64,000 nt of DNA, from contig NZ_JAQFII010000001.1 of assembly GCF_029504575.1 (NCBI RefSeq), positions 3,169,001 to 3,233,000 on the forward strand, read 5' to 3'. Shown here piece by piece: positions 17,264 to 27,758 of the stretch; position 1 is the first letter of the stretch, and every line of letters starts with the position of its first letter. The translations under genes were made by a program, and so were the position numbers. The stretch comes from Streptomyces sp. SPB162 (GTDB lineage Bacteria; Actinomycetota; Actinomycetes; Streptomycetales; Streptomycetaceae). The notes beneath the pieces are model-generated. The model saw only the letters and a program-made list of their open reading frames with translations. It did not search any database and was not told the origin of the DNA.

Positions 17264-17713
17264 ATGGACAACGTAGCGGCGAACGCGGCCCGCCCCGGCG
17301 AGTTCTGGACGTACACCCTCCAGTTGCCGCAGGACCGCAGAGCCGTCCGCATCGCGCGGGCGACGACGCGGAGCGTGCTGCTCGCGTACGGGATGGCGCA
17401 GGTCAGCGACGTAGCGGAGCTGCTGGCCAGCGAGTTGGTGACCAACGCGCTGCGGTACTCGGACGGGCCGGCGTGGATCCGGCTGAGCAATCCGCGCACG
17501 CAGCACGTACGGGTGGGGGTGTGGGACTCCAACCCGACGATTCCGCCGCCTTTTCACGGCGCCTCGCACCCGACCGGCCCGCCCGAGGGCGCCGAGCGGG
17601 GGCGCGGGCTGCTGCTCGTGCGCGAATGTGCGGACCGGTGGGGTGGGTACGCGGTGGGCGAGGAAGTGTTCGGAATGTGCGGGAAGTTGCTGTGGTTCGA
17701 GTTGGCCGCCTGA
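17264..17713 (+). CDS. RsbW-like ATP-binding protein (HATPase_c_2, anti-sigma-factor type)
   Basis: A 149-residue GHKL-fold ATPase domain with no other domain. The N box is ASELVTNALRYSD and the G region is GAERGRGLLLVRECADRWG. Such single-domain proteins are abundant in streptomycetes, some acting as anti-sigma-factor kinases, and a member accompanies WhiJ/DUF397 units. The ATG at 17264 has GAAGGAG upstream; an earlier in-frame Met lacks a ribosome site. Its stop overlaps the next start (TGATG). Confidence 0.9.
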   Translation: MDNVAANAARPGEFWTYTLQLPQDRRAVRIARATTRSVLLAYGMAQVSDVAELLASELVTNALRYSDGPAWIRLSNPRTQHVRVGVWDSNPTIPPPFHGASHPTGPPEGAERGRGLLLVRECADRWGGYAVGEEVFGMCGKLLWFELAA

Positions 17714-17937
17714 TGCGGCCACTCGGCGATCCACCCGTCGAGGCAGCCCTTCGGGCAACTGTCAGCGCCTTGGACCTCGCGGCGGCCGACCGCTTCGATC
17801 AGGAGCTGTGCGCCGCCCGGCAGGAAGCTGAACGAACAGACAGCTCCGCGCCGTTACGACTCTTCGTGCACCGCTGGCGCACCTACATCGCGGGCGCCGG
17901 CTATCCCGCCGCCCGTGGCGCCCGGCCCTCCGGGTGA
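17713..17937 (+). CDS. Small protein, DUF6247-like, with a TTA codon
   Basis: A 74-residue protein starting at the ATG that overlaps the preceding stop (TGATG). The core reads ALDLAAADRFDQELCAAR ... PLRLFVHRWRTYIAG, resembling the DUF6247 group of small actinobacterial proteins (moderate confidence). Leu at 17854-17856 is encoded by TTA, the rare Streptomyces codon read by the developmentally controlled bldA tRNA, so translation may depend on bldA. It lies in a putative operon with the RsbW-like gene; function unknown. Confidence 0.72.
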   Translation: MRPLGDPPVEAALRATVSALDLAAADRFDQELCAARQEAERTDSSAPLRLFVHRWRTYIAGAGYPAARGARPSG

Positions 17938-17975
17938 TCGCGTTCTGGCCGGTGGGGGTCGACGTACGAGCAGCG

Positions 17976-18858
17976 GAGTGGTGCGTCTGCGGCGCTGCGC
18001 ACCTTGACCGCGCGGAGGGGGCGGCCCCGGCGCTGCGCGCCTGCCAGTGAAGCGGTTCGCTGCGCTCCCCGAACAAAGTGACCCAGTCCGCTGCGCTCCC
18101 CGGGCGGGGCGGCGGTCGGCCGTGGTCGGTGGGGCGGCGCGACTCGGGGGTGGTGAGGCAAGTGCGGGCCGCTCGGCTCGTGGGGGTTCGCGAAGAAGCC
18201 GGTACATCGGGGCCGGCGGCGAGGTCGCCTCGTGCGCCGAGCGCTCGGGCTTCGCAGCGTGCCGGACGATCAGCTCGTGTGGCCGGGCCCCCGCTATACG
18301 GACCACAGACCATCCTTAGTGATCCACATCCCCCGAAAAAGCACCCCTCAAGTCCCACCAGATATCTCTCGTCACACTCGCCCCACATTCCGGCGGGCAA
18401 GGCGGGCCAAACACCGCTCCCGCACGGCAATCCCCCATCACCCACACCCACCGGGCCAAGGCAGCACAGCGAACCGCCCCCCGCCGGACCCGCCACCCGC
18501 AGCGCACCACCGAACTGGACCCACCCCGACCACGCCAAGGGCAGCGCAGCGAACCGCCTCACTGGCAGGCGCGCAGCGCCGGAGCCGCCCCCTCCGCGCG
18601 GTCAAGGCGCGCAGCGCCGCAGACGCACCACTCCGCACCTGCCCGAACCCCAGCCACCACCCCCCAGCACACCCCCAACCGTGCCGCGCAGCGAACCGAC
18701 CCACTGGGCAGGCGCGCAGCGCCGGAGCCGCCCCCTCCCCGCGGTCAAGGCGCGCAGCGCCGCAGACGCACCACTCCGCACCTGCCTGAACCTCAGCCAC
18801 CACCACTGCCCAAGCCACCCCCACCACCCCCGCCATCCGCAACCACAGGAGACGTCAA
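17976..18858. repeat. Non-coding repeat module A (0.88 kb)
   Basis: This gene-free stretch matches module B (20051-20863) over most of its length. A left arm of about 90 nt (from 17977) carries TGCGTCTGCGGCGCTGCGC and GCGGTTCGCTGCGCT. The central part includes CGCTATACGGACCACAGACC. Two tandem right arms (about 18543-18637 and 18686-18780) are near-perfect reverse complements of the left arm. The segment about 18110-18260 is not shared with B. No protein-coding signal is convincing on either strand. With 17938-17975 and 18859-18880 it fills the gap between the DUF6247-like gene and the gene at 18881. Confidence 0.85.
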
Positions 18859-18880
18859 GCGCTGGGCTACCCTGCCGCTC

Positions 18881-19201
18881 GTGACTCGCAGAGAGATCGT
18901 CGTGCAGGGCATACGCGTGCTGGGTGTGGCAGTCGTCTGCCTGTGCGCCCTCGTCGGGCTGACAGCCGTGTCGCTGATGGGCCTGTCCGTCGCCAACGAA
19001 TGCGAACCGGGCGACCACGCGTTCTGCAACGACTGGGGCAGGAACGTGCTGTCCGTCGGGCCGATGGTCGTCGCTCTGGCGGCGGCCGCCGTGGGCAGCT
19101 ACGGCGCGATGTCCCGCCGCCCGTGGCGCCCGGCCCTGTGGGTGATCGCGATGGCTGCGCAGCTCACGGTGTATCTGTGGGTGGCGGAGATGTACGGCTG
19201 A
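18881..19201 (+). CDS. Small hypothetical membrane protein
   Basis: A 106-residue protein with three likely membrane helices: about 10-35 (IRVLGVAVVCLCALVGLTAV), 54-75 and 84-102, with two Cys in the loop ANECEPGDHAFCND. No family is recognised. The GTG start has no Shine-Dalgarno; TACCCT at 18868-18873 ends 7 nt before it, implying a leaderless mRNA whose promoter abuts module A. Its last 38 nt overlap the convergent DUF4328 gene. Confidence 0.72.
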   Translation: MTRREIVVQGIRVLGVAVVCLCALVGLTAVSLMGLSVANECEPGDHAFCNDWGRNVLSVGPMVVALAAAAVGSYGAMSRRPWRPALWVIAMAAQLTVYLWVAEMYG

Positions 19202-19940
19202 GGTCCGGGCGGGCGTCCTGGGCTTGGGAGATCGATCGTACGAAGAGGATGGCTACGACCGCAGCGGCAGCGACAGCCACGGCGCCGAGGGTCTCCAGAA
19301 CGGCGGCCGTCCGCAGGGCGTCGGACCAGCCTTGGACGTCGAGCGCTCCCCCGGTCTTCGGGCTGTCGGCGAACCTCGCCTCAGCGGCCTGCCCCGACCC
19401 GTATCCGCTGGCGGCGGTGTTGAGCGCGACGGAGACCAACCAGGCCGCCCACCACGCGTTCATGAGGCGCCGCGCCTTGGGGGTGGGGTCGGTGGCTTCG
19501 ACTATGCCGCCGGCGACCTGCCGGGGAATCCAGAAGTTGGCCACGGGAACGAACCAGCCGCCGACCGCCCAGCCGGGAGCGCGGCTGTGCGTTCCGGGGG
19601 CCAGGATCTCGGCGTTGATGCGGACCCGGCGGAACCAGAGCACAAAGGCGATGACGGTCGCGGTCATGGCGAGGCTGAAGAAGTACTGGGAGGTCGAATG
19701 GAGACCGCCCTTGATGTCGCTGATGTACGCGTGGACCCGGGACGGGTCGTTGCCTGCGGCGGCGAACAGTCCGCCGAGGTCCGATCGGTAGCGCACCTCG
19801 GCGTAGGCCCGGAGGAGTGCGAGCAATCCGGTGGCAGCCAGCAGCACACAGGCGATCAGGCCCAGACCACCGGCCCTGGCCGGGCGGAGACGCGGATCGG
19901 TGGTGTAGCGGGGCGCGGGTGGCGCGAGTGGCGTGGACAT
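19164..19940 (-). CDS. DUF4328 domain membrane protein
   Basis: A 258-residue polytopic protein. The DUF4328 core is clear: VLWFRRVRINAEILAPGTHS, then GWAVGGWFVPVANFWIPRQV. About five hydrophobic segments lie between a short Pro-rich N-terminus and a Pro/Thr-rich C-terminus. The family is widespread in streptomycetes and of unknown function. It converges on and overlaps the 18881 gene, and the pair sits between repeat modules A and B. Confidence 0.85.
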   Translation of the reverse strand: MSTPLAPPAPRYTTDPRLRPARAGGLGLIACVLLAATGLLALLRAYAEVRYRSDLGGLFAAAGNDPSRVHAYISDIKGGLHSTSQYFFSLAMTATVIAFVLWFRRVRINAEILAPGTHSRAPGWAVGGWFVPVANFWIPRQVAGGIVEATDPTPKARRLMNAWWAAWLVSVALNTAASGYGSGQAAEARFADSPKTGGALDVQGWSDALRTAAVLETLGAVAVAAAAVVAILFVRSISQAQDARPDLSRTSPPPTDTP

Positions 19941-20050
19941 GACGCGCAGGGTATCGGGAGCCCGCAGGTCGCGGGGTACGGGCCGGTCGTTCGGCTCGCT
20001 GCGCTCTCCGACGGGCTGCCGGCGGTGGTGGCCGAGGTCAGAACAATGCG

Positions 20051-20863
20051 CAGTGGGGCGTCTGCGGCGCTGCGCACCTTGACCGCGCGGAGGGGGGCGG
20101 CCCCGGCGCTGCGCGCCTGCCAGTGAAGCGGTTCGCTGCGCTCCCCGAACAAAGTGCCCCCAGTCCGCTGCGCTCCCCGGGCGGGGTGACGGCCGGCCGA
20201 CGACAGTGGGGCTGTGCTGCTCGGCTTGTGGTGGGTGCGGGCGCCCGGCTGGTTCGGGCCCCGCCAGGAGCGCCGAGCCCTCGAACCCCCGGCCAGGCCC
20301 GGACGATCAGCTCGTGCGGGCGGCCCCCCCGCGCTATACGGACCACAGACCGTTCTTAGCGATCCACATCCCCCGAAAAGGCGCCTCTCAAGTCCCATCA
20401 GACATCTCTCGTCACACTCGCCCCACATTTCGGCGGGCAGGCGGGCCAAACACCGCCCCCGCACGGCAATCCCCCATCACCCACACCCACCGGGCCAAGG
20501 CAGCACAGCGAACCCCGCCCCCGCCGGACCCGCAGCGCACCACCGAACTGGACCCACCCCGACCACGCCAAGGGCAGCGCAGCGAACCGCCTCACTGGCA
20601 GGCGCGCAGCGCCGCAGCCCCCCCCTCCGCGCGCAGACGCACCACTCCGCACCTGCCCGAACCCCAGCCACCACCCCCCAGCACACCCCCAACCGGGCCG
20701 CGCAGCGAACCGACCCACTGGGCAGGCGCGCAGCGCCGGGGCCCGCCCCCTCCCCGCGGTCACGGCGCGCAGCGCCGCAGACACACCACTCCGCACCTGC
20801 CCGAACCCCAGCCACCCCACCGCCCAAGCACCCCCACCAACCGCAACCACGGGAAACGTCAAC
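20051..20863. repeat. Non-coding repeat module B (0.81 kb)
   Basis: A second copy of module A in the same orientation: a left arm from 20051, the conserved centre with CGCTATACGGACCACAGACC, then two right arms (about 20576-20652, shortened inside, and 20698-20795) inverted relative to the left. Both modules end with an AACCAC-(A/G)-GGA-N-ACGTCAA motif; here ispE begins its 3' end 6 nt later. The gap 19941-20868 holds no credible gene. Confidence 0.85.
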
Positions 20864-20868
20864 TCCCG

Positions 20869-21801
20869 TCAAGCCGGCAGGATCGTCGCTCCCGGTGCCG
20901 GGGACGTCGTGACGCGGGTGGTGCGGCAGGTGCCGGATGCCAGGACCGCGTCGGCGATCTTCTCGGCTTCCTCCGCGCTGCCCGCCAGGAAGGCGCACGT
21001 CGGGCCCGAGCCGGAGACCAGGGCGGCCAGGGCGCCGGCGTCCGTGCCAGCGCGGAGGGTTTCCGCGAGGGACGGGCGCAGCGACAACGCGGCCGGCTGG
21101 AGGTCGTTGCTCAGGGCTGCGGCCAGTGCCCGCGCATCGCCGGAGGCGAGCGCTTCGATGAGAACCGGGGCCGGTTCCGGGTCGGGGATGTCGGCCGTGG
21201 TGGCGCCCGAGCCGGACGCTTCGCGCAGCCGGTCGCACTCGCGGTAGACGGCCGGGGTCGACAGGCCGCCGTCCGCGACGGCGAAGACCCAGTGGAACGG
21301 CCCCCGCACGTCGAGCGGGGTGAGGATCTCGCCCCGGCCGCGTCCGAGCGCGGCGCCGCCGATCAGGTTGAACGGTACGTCGCTGCCCAACTCGGCGCAG
21401 ATGGCGAGGAGTTCGTCCTGCGTGCTGTTCAGCCTCCACAACGCGTCGCACGCGAGCAGCGCGCCCGCGCCGTCCGCGCTGCCACCCGCCATGCCGCCCG
21501 CGACGGGGATGTCCTTGGCGATGTGGATGTGGACGTCGGGCTCGATGCCGTGCCGCGCGGCGAGCGCGACGGCGGCGCGGGCGGCGAGGTTCGTGCCGTC
21601 CAACGGGATCTGGGCGGCGTCCGGGCCGGACGCCGTGATCCGCAGGCTGTCGGCGGGGGTGACGGTGACCTCGTCGTACAGGCCCACCGCGAGGAAAACG
21701 TTCGCCAGGTCGTGGAAACCGTCGGGCCGCAAGCCCCCCACGGCGAGCTGCGCGTTGACCTTGGCGGGGATCCGGACGCTGACGGAGACGGGCGTGCTCA
21801 C
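20869..21801 (-). CDS. ispE: 4-diphosphocytidyl-2-C-methyl-D-erythritol kinase
   Basis: A 310-residue GHMP kinase of the non-mevalonate isoprenoid pathway. The N-terminal [20 protein letters not shown] and ATP loop [17 protein letters not shown] are typical. The GTG start at 21801 overlaps the rsmA stop by 4 nt (GTGA), giving the coupled rsmA-ispE pair usual in actinobacteria. Its stop lies almost at the edge of repeat module B. Confidence 0.96.
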   Translation of the reverse strand: MSTPVSVSVRIPAKVNAQLAVGGLRPDGFHDLANVFLAVGLYDEVTVTPADSLRITASGPDAAQIPLDGTNLAARAAVALAARHGIEPDVHIHIAKDIPVAGGMAGGSADGAGALLACDALWRLNSTQDELLAICAELGSDVPFNLIGGAALGRGRGEILTPLDVRGPFHWVFAVADGGLSTPAVYRECDRLREASGSGATTADIPDPEPAPVLIEALASGDARALAAALSNDLQPAALSLRPSLAETLRAGTDAGALAALVSGSGPTCAFLAGSAEEAEKIADAVLASGTCRTTRVTTSPAPGATILPA

Positions 21802-22688
21802 TCCGCACCCTCCGCCACGTCCGCCGCCACAACCGGCTTGTGTTCGGCGATGGCCGCGAACTCCTCGACCGTCAGCGCCTCGCCGCGCGCCTGCGGCGAG
21901 ATGCCGGCCGCGACGAGCGCGGCCTCGGCGGCCGGGGCCGAACCGGCCCAGCCGGCCAGCGCGGCCCGCAGCGTCTTGCGGCGCTGCGCGAAGGCCGCGT
22001 CGACGACCGCGAAGACCTCACGCCGGGTGGCGGTGGTCGTCGGCGGCTCGTGGCGCACCAGGGCGACCAGGCCGGAGTCGACGTTGGGCGCCGGCCAGAA
22101 GACGTTGCGGCCGATGGATCCGGCGCGCTTCACGTCCGCGTACCAGTTTGCCTTCACCGAGGGCACGCCGTAGACCTTGTTGCCGGGCTTGGCGGCCAGC
22201 CGGTCCGCGACCTCGGCCTGGACCATGACGAGGGTGCGTTCGATCGTCGGGAACGTCGCGAGCATGTGCAGCAGCACGGGCACCGCGACGTTGTACGGCA
22301 GGTTCGCGACCAGCGCGGTCGGCGGCGGCCCCGGCAACTCCGTGACCTGCATCGCGTCGTTGTGCACCAGCGCGAAGCGGTCGGCGCGGGAAGGCATCCG
22401 GGCCTCGATGGTGGGGGTGAGCGCGCCCGCGAGCACGTCGTCGATCTCGATCGCCGTGACGCGGTCGGCCGCTTCCAGCAGCGCCAGCGTCAGTGATCCG
22501 AGGCCGGGACCGACCTCGACGACAGTGTCGTCGGGCAGTACACCGGCCGTCCGCACGATGCGCCGCACCGTGTTCGCGTCGATGACGAAGTTCTGGCCCC
22601 GCTGCTTGGTGGGGCGTACGCCCAGCGCGGCGGCCAGCTCGCGGATGTCGGCGGGACCGAGGAGTGCGTCGGGCTCAGTGGTGCTCAC
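21798..22688 (-). CDS. rsmA: 16S rRNA (A1518/A1519-N6) dimethyltransferase
   Basis: A 296-residue KsgA/RsmA enzyme that dimethylates two adjacent adenines in helix 45 of 16S rRNA. SAM motif [12 protein letters not shown] and catalytic NLPYNVA are present, after the family start [15 protein letters not shown]. The GTG start has no Shine-Dalgarno; TACGCT (22700-22695) ends 6 nt before it, so the transcript may be leaderless. First gene of an rsmA-ispE unit. Confidence 0.96.
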   Translation of the reverse strand: MSTTEPDALLGPADIRELAAALGVRPTKQRGQNFVIDANTVRRIVRTAGVLPDDTVVEVGPGLGSLTLALLEAADRVTAIEIDDVLAGALTPTIEARMPSRADRFALVHNDAMQVTELPGPPPTALVANLPYNVAVPVLLHMLATFPTIERTLVMVQAEVADRLAAKPGNKVYGVPSVKANWYADVKRAGSIGRNVFWPAPNVDSGLVALVRHEPPTTTATRREVFAVVDAAFAQRRKTLRAALAGWAGSAPAAEAALVAAGISPQARGEALTVEEFAAIAEHKPVVAADVAEGAE

Positions 22689-22799
22689 GTACTCAGCGTA
22701 CGGGCCCTGGGGCCGCCCTCAAGCCGGGCCCCGGACCCTGGGCCCCCGTACCCCTGGCCCCGGACCCCGGACCCCACTCGCGCGTCCCCCGCCCGCTCC

Positions 22800-24338
22800 T
22801 CAGCCGCCGAGCTTCTGGCCGCAGACCGGCCAGGGGCTGGAACCGCGCTGGAGGTAGAGCTGTTTGGCGCGGAAGGTCTGCTCGTCGGCGGGTGCGTCCT
22901 GCGGACGGCCGTGGCCGCCGAGGCTGTGCCACGTCCGGGTGTCGAACTGGTAGAGGCCGCCGTAGGTGCCGGACGGGTCGACCGCGTGGGGTCGGCCTCC
23001 GGCCTCGCAGTGCGCGAGCGCGTGCCAGTTCAGGCCGTCGGTTCCGGCGACCGAGGTCGGCAGCGGCCTGGTGCCGATGCGGACGATCTGCGTGACCGGC
23101 GCTCTGACGATCTCGGAGCGGACGACCATCGCTCTCTGCCTCACTCCGTTGACCGTCCGGACGGCGTACGTGACGCGGCGGACGCCCGCCCTCCCCGCGG
23201 TGTCGACGGCTTCGGTGCCCTGGAAGAGCTTGGCGTCCTTGTGCTTCTCCGTGCGGAATCGCACCGGCTCGTGGCGCACCTCCTCGGTGCCGGAGATCCG
23301 CAGCACCGAGATGGTCTGGCCCTCGCGCGGGAAGCTCTCGGGGTCGACGGACGTCGTGTCCTGGTTCCGCAGGATGACGCCGGACCGGGCGACGACCTCG
23401 CGGACGGTGGCGGCGTTGGTGCGCACCGTCTGCTCACGGCCGTCGACGAGCAGCGTGACGGTCCGCTCGGTGCGTACGTCCAGGTCGAGCCCGTACCGTC
23501 CGATGGTCGAGCCGCGCGAGGCGGACAGATGCGCACCCTCGGCGCGGACGCCGAGTTCGCGCAGGGCCTCCTCGACGGTGCCGGCCGTGGTCCACACCTG
23601 GCGGCGGTGGCCGTCGAGGGTGAGCGTGACGGGGCGCCCGTAGCGGACCTCGACCTGGTCGCCGTCGTGCAGTTCGGCCCGCGGCCCGGGCGTGACGAGG
23701 TCGTGCTCGCCCACGGTGACGCCCTGCCGCGCCAGCACCTCCTCGACGTCGTCGGCGAAGGTGTGGAGGGTGCGCGGTTCGCCGTCGACGGTGAGCCGTA
23801 CGTCCTTCTCCCCGGCGAGGAAGGCGACGGTCCCGCCCGCCAGGAACGCGACGACGAGGGCCCGCGGCAGCAGCCTGCGCAGGGATTCGGGCCGGGATGC
23901 TCCCTTGAGCGCGCGTGACACCGGCTCCGGCCGTCCGCCGCTCCTGGCGCCCTTGGCGGCCCGCCGTGCGGCAACCCTGGCCCCGATCGGCGCCGGCGCC
24001 GACTCCTGCTCGGGGATGAGCGGGAGGCAGACCGTCGGCGCCGGCCCGTCGACCCGGGAGGAGTTCGGCAAGGCGTCCCACGACGAGTTCGGTACGGCGT
24101 CCCACGACGAGTTCGGTACGGCGTCCCATGAGGAGTTCGGTACGGCGTCCCAGTCGGACTGCTGCGGCAGCCGGGCGCCCCCATGACCCGCCGCAGCCCC
24201 GGAACCCGTCGAAGCCCTTGGACCCGTCGAACCCCCCGCGTCCGTCGGAGCCCCCGTGCCGGCGCTCGCCCTCGCGCCCGCCGCACCGCGTGTCGCTCGA
24301 TGGGTGCCGTGCCTATGGGTGCCCTGCGCATTGCTCAC
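22800..24338 (-). CDS. rpfB: Resuscitation-promoting factor RpfB-like protein
   Basis: A 512-residue surface muralytic protein. A basic, disordered N-terminus contains four 8-residue repeats (SWDAVPNS-like), then a membrane anchor (RALVVAFLAGGTVAFLAGE), three DUF348 repeats (EVLARQGVTVGEHD, EALRELGVRAEGAH, EVVARSGVILRNQD), a G5 domain (about 335-415), and a transglycosylase-like Rpf domain starting LNWHALAHCEAGG that cleaves peptidoglycan. The GTG at 24338 has GGAG upstream, and TAGGGT at 24382-24377 is a likely -10. Neighbours tatD, rsmA and ispE give the conserved actinobacterial rpfB locus. Confidence 0.94.
   Translation of the reverse strand: MSNAQGTHRHGTHRATRGAAGARASAGTGAPTDAGGSTGPRASTGSGAAAGHGGARLPQQSDWDAVPNSSWDAVPNSSWDAVPNSSWDALPNSSRVDGPAPTVCLPLIPEQESAPAPIGARVAARRAAKGARSGGRPEPVSRALKGASRPESLRRLLPRALVVAFLAGGTVAFLAGEKDVRLTVDGEPRTLHTFADDVEEVLARQGVTVGEHDLVTPGPRAELHDGDQVEVRYGRPVTLTLDGHRRQVWTTAGTVEEALRELGVRAEGAHLSASRGSTIGRYGLDLDVRTERTVTLLVDGREQTVRTNAATVREVVARSGVILRNQDTTSVDPESFPREGQTISVLRISGTEEVRHEPVRFRTEKHKDAKLFQGTEAVDTAGRAGVRRVTYAVRTVNGVRQRAMVVRSEIVRAPVTQIVRIGTRPLPTSVAGTDGLNWHALAHCEAGGRPHAVDPSGTYGGLYQFDTRTWHSLGGHGRPQDAPADEQTFRAKQLYLQRGSSPWPVCGQKLGG
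24058..24153. repeat. Four tandem 24-bp repeats inside rpfB
   Basis: Four in-frame 24-bp units built on GAGTTCGGTACGGCGTCCCA run from 24058 to 24153 and encode the eight-residue unit SWDAVPNS repeated four times, the last slightly diverged. Copy number could vary by slippage without breaking the frame. Confidence 0.9.
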
Positions 24339-24500
24339 GACGACTCCAGGTCCGACGGTCACCGATCCCGAGCGGGACCCTAGCCGACCCTTCGTCACTC
24401 TCCAAAATCATCCGGGCACGCAGTGTCGCGAACGCGCGTCCCGGAACGGCTCAGCGGGCGACGGAAGCGCAGGTCACCCGGCCGGATGCCCGAAGCCGGT

Positions 24501-25379
24501 TCAGTAGCCGAAGGCGCGTGCCGTGTTCGCCCCGATGGCCGCCGCCAGTTCGTCCTCGGGCAGCTGCTTCACCGCGGCCATCGCCCGCAGAGTGACCGGG
24601 ATGAGGTATGGCGCGTTGGGCCGACCGCGGTACGGCACCGGGGTGAGGAAGGGCGCGTCCGTCTCGACCAGCAGGCGGTCGAGCGGGGCCACGGCGACCG
24701 CGTCGCGCAGGTCCTGGGCGGACTTGTAGGTGACGTTGCCCGCGAAGGACAGGTAGTAGCCCTTGTCGGCGCAGATCCGGGCCATGGCGGCGTCGCCCGA
24801 GTAGCAGTGGAAGACGACGGTGTCGGGCGCGCCCTCCTCGTCGAGGATGCGGAGCACGTCGTCGTGCGCCTCGCGGTCGTGGATGACGAGCGCCTTGCCG
24901 ACGCCCTTGGCGATGTCGATGTGGCGGCGGAAGGAGAACTGCTGCGCTTCGACGCCTTCGGGACCGGTGCGGAAGTAGTCGAGACCGGTCTCGCCGACGC
25001 CGCGGACCTGCGGAAGCGCGGCCAGCGCGGCGATCCGGTCGAGGGCGTCCTGGAGCGCCTTGTCACCGCCGGGGGTGCGGGTGCCCTGACGGGACCAGCC
25101 GTCCGGATCGCCGTGGACGATCCGGGGGGCTTCGTTGGGGTGCAGGGCGACGGTGGCCCACACGTTCGGGTGCTCGGCGGCCGTGTCGGCCGCCCACTGC
25201 GAGCCCTTCAGGTCGCAGCCGACCTGGATGAGGGTCGTGACCCCGACGGAGGCGGCCTTGGCCAGAGCCTCCTCGACCGTCCCTTCCTGCATGTCGAGGT
25301 GGGTGTGCGAGTCGGCGACCGGGACCCGCAGCGGCTCGGGCGCCGGCGGGGCCGCGGACTTCTCGTTCTTCGGGGACAT
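24501..25379 (-). CDS. tatD: TatD family metal-dependent DNase/hydrolase
   Basis: A 292-residue amidohydrolase-fold enzyme. Metal ligands are seen in DSHTHLD, GETGLDY, VIHDREAHDD and VFHCYSGD, with VETDAPFLTP giving the final Asp. TatD proteins are 3'-5' DNases acting in DNA quality control. The ATG at 25379 lacks a Shine-Dalgarno; TAGGAT ends 7 nt upstream, so the mRNA is probably leaderless. Its place beside rpfB-rsmA-ispE is conserved. Confidence 0.94.
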   Translation of the reverse strand: MSPKNEKSAAPPAPEPLRVPVADSHTHLDMQEGTVEEALAKAASVGVTTLIQVGCDLKGSQWAADTAAEHPNVWATVALHPNEAPRIVHGDPDGWSRQGTRTPGGDKALQDALDRIAALAALPQVRGVGETGLDYFRTGPEGVEAQQFSFRRHIDIAKGVGKALVIHDREAHDDVLRILDEEGAPDTVVFHCYSGDAAMARICADKGYYLSFAGNVTYKSAQDLRDAVAVAPLDRLLVETDAPFLTPVPYRGRPNAPYLIPVTLRAMAAVKQLPEDELAAAIGANTARAFGY

Positions 25380-25449
25380 GCCCCCGATCCTAAGGAGCGC
25401 GGGGCAGCGGACCGGACGGCCGGGGAGTGGACCGGACGTCCGTCATCCC

Positions 25450-25800
25450 TCAGACGGTGTCGACGTCCCCGTGCTTGCGGTGCAGCCGGTGCAGCAGGGA
25501 CCAGGGGCGGGTGCGGTGCACGGCGCGCTCGCCGACCGGCGTGTGCCACAGGGACATGACGTCGGAGACCTGACCCGATCGCATGATCCGCACCTTGTGC
25601 CCTCCGCAGTTCAGGCAGGTCGGGCGGGTGAGCGGGGATGGCACCTTCTCGCCGGCGGCGATGTAGGTGACGAAGGCCTGGCCCTTGGCGTCGACGTGGT
25701 GCTCTATGTCGTACGACTGCTCCCAGCCGTGGCCACAGCTGAGGCAGGCGAAGGCGTAGGCCTCGGAGACGGTGGTGTCGGATCCGACGATCTCGCTCAT
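25450..25800 (-). CDS. Zinc-ribbon hypothetical protein
   Basis: A 116-residue protein with paired CxxC motifs, CLSCGH near residue 19 and CLNCGG near residue 62, which should bind one zinc. It has a basic C-terminus (RTRPWSLLHRLHRKHG) and no membrane segment. Small zinc-ribbon proteins at this locus recur in streptomycetes but I do not recognise a function. The ATG at 25800 has AGGAG upstream, and TATACC on the minus strand (25894-25889) is a possible -10. Confidence 0.8.
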   Translation of the reverse strand: MSEIVGSDTTVSEAYAFACLSCGHGWEQSYDIEHHVDAKGQAFVTYIAAGEKVPSPLTRPTCLNCGGHKVRIMRSGQVSDVMSLWHTPVGERAVHRTRPWSLLHRLHRKHGDVDTV

Positions 25801-25991
25801 GGCAGCTCCTGTTGCCCTCCGGACGAGGCGTCCGGAGCGGGTCTTCCCACTCACCAGCGAACGCCTCTCCGGCCGATACCGCAGCAGGGGTATACGACTC
25901 TTGGGGCACTTTTGGGCTGTAAGTGGGTAGTGCGCGACTTTCCTTTGCCCTCGTCCGAGTTTAGGCGCGTGGCACACGTCACAACACTTAT

Positions 25992-26010
25992 TAATGCCCT
26001 GCATTAGAAT
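25992..26010 (+). promoter_or_regulatory. Promoter and palindromic operator of the TetR/SDR operon
   Basis: TAATGC (25992-25997), CCT, GCATTA (26001-26006) is a perfect inverted repeat overlapping the -10 element TAGAAT (26005-26010). The -10 ends 7 nt before the tetR ATG. A regulator bound here would block the promoter of its own gene. Confidence 0.65.
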
Positions 26011-26017
26011 GCGGCCC

Positions 26018-27501
<1,484 letters not shown>

Positions 27502-27504
<3 letters not shown>

Positions 27505-27705
27505 GCCGTGTCTGACACATACCGGCGTCCGCCCGGAGGGCGGGGCCCGGGGCGTCTGGTGCGTGCGATCGCACGGCGGAAGGTCGCCCCTGTACAGGAC
27601 GTACCGGGGCGGGCCCGACAACTGGGGGCCCCTCCCAGCGGTAGCTGGGGGAGAGCGCGCGTGCCAGGCGTCCCGGGCCAGGCGGGATGTGTCAGACACG
27701 GCCTA
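27502..27705. mobile_element. 204-bp MITE with perfect terminal inverted repeats
   Basis: The left end TAGGCCGTGTCTGACACAT (27502-27520) and the right end (27687-27705) are exact 19-bp inverted repeats. The 204-bp interval has no gene but includes a hairpin at 27632-27653. The boundary TA at each end may be a target duplication, leaving 17-bp repeats. A transposase in trans would be needed. The left end supplies the SDR stop codon. A matching right end is at 3508-3549. Confidence 0.82.
27632..27653. repeat. Hairpin element inside the MITE
   Basis: CTCCCAGC (27632-27639), GGTA, GCTGGGGGAG (27644-27653) forms a stable stem. Read on the minus strand it matches the element at 28721-28750, with A-T pairs in place of G-C, so the pairing rather than the exact bases is kept. 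Confidence 0.65.
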
Positions 27706-27758
27706 GGCCGAAGAAGCCATGCGGGGGCCGGCCGGGCGGGGTGCCGAGCTCCGGCCGA

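Noticed and set aside
18262-20420. Conserved minus-strand peptide in both repeat modules (MWGECDER...GGCGSLR...VCGPYS)
   Set aside because: Between the two copies six of eight codon differences are non-synonymous and fall at all codon positions, so there is no sign of protein-level selection; treated as non-coding.
24339-24500. c-di-AMP riboswitch controlling rpfB
   Set aside because: The likely -10 (24382-24377) leaves a leader of only about 30 nt, too short for such a riboswitch.
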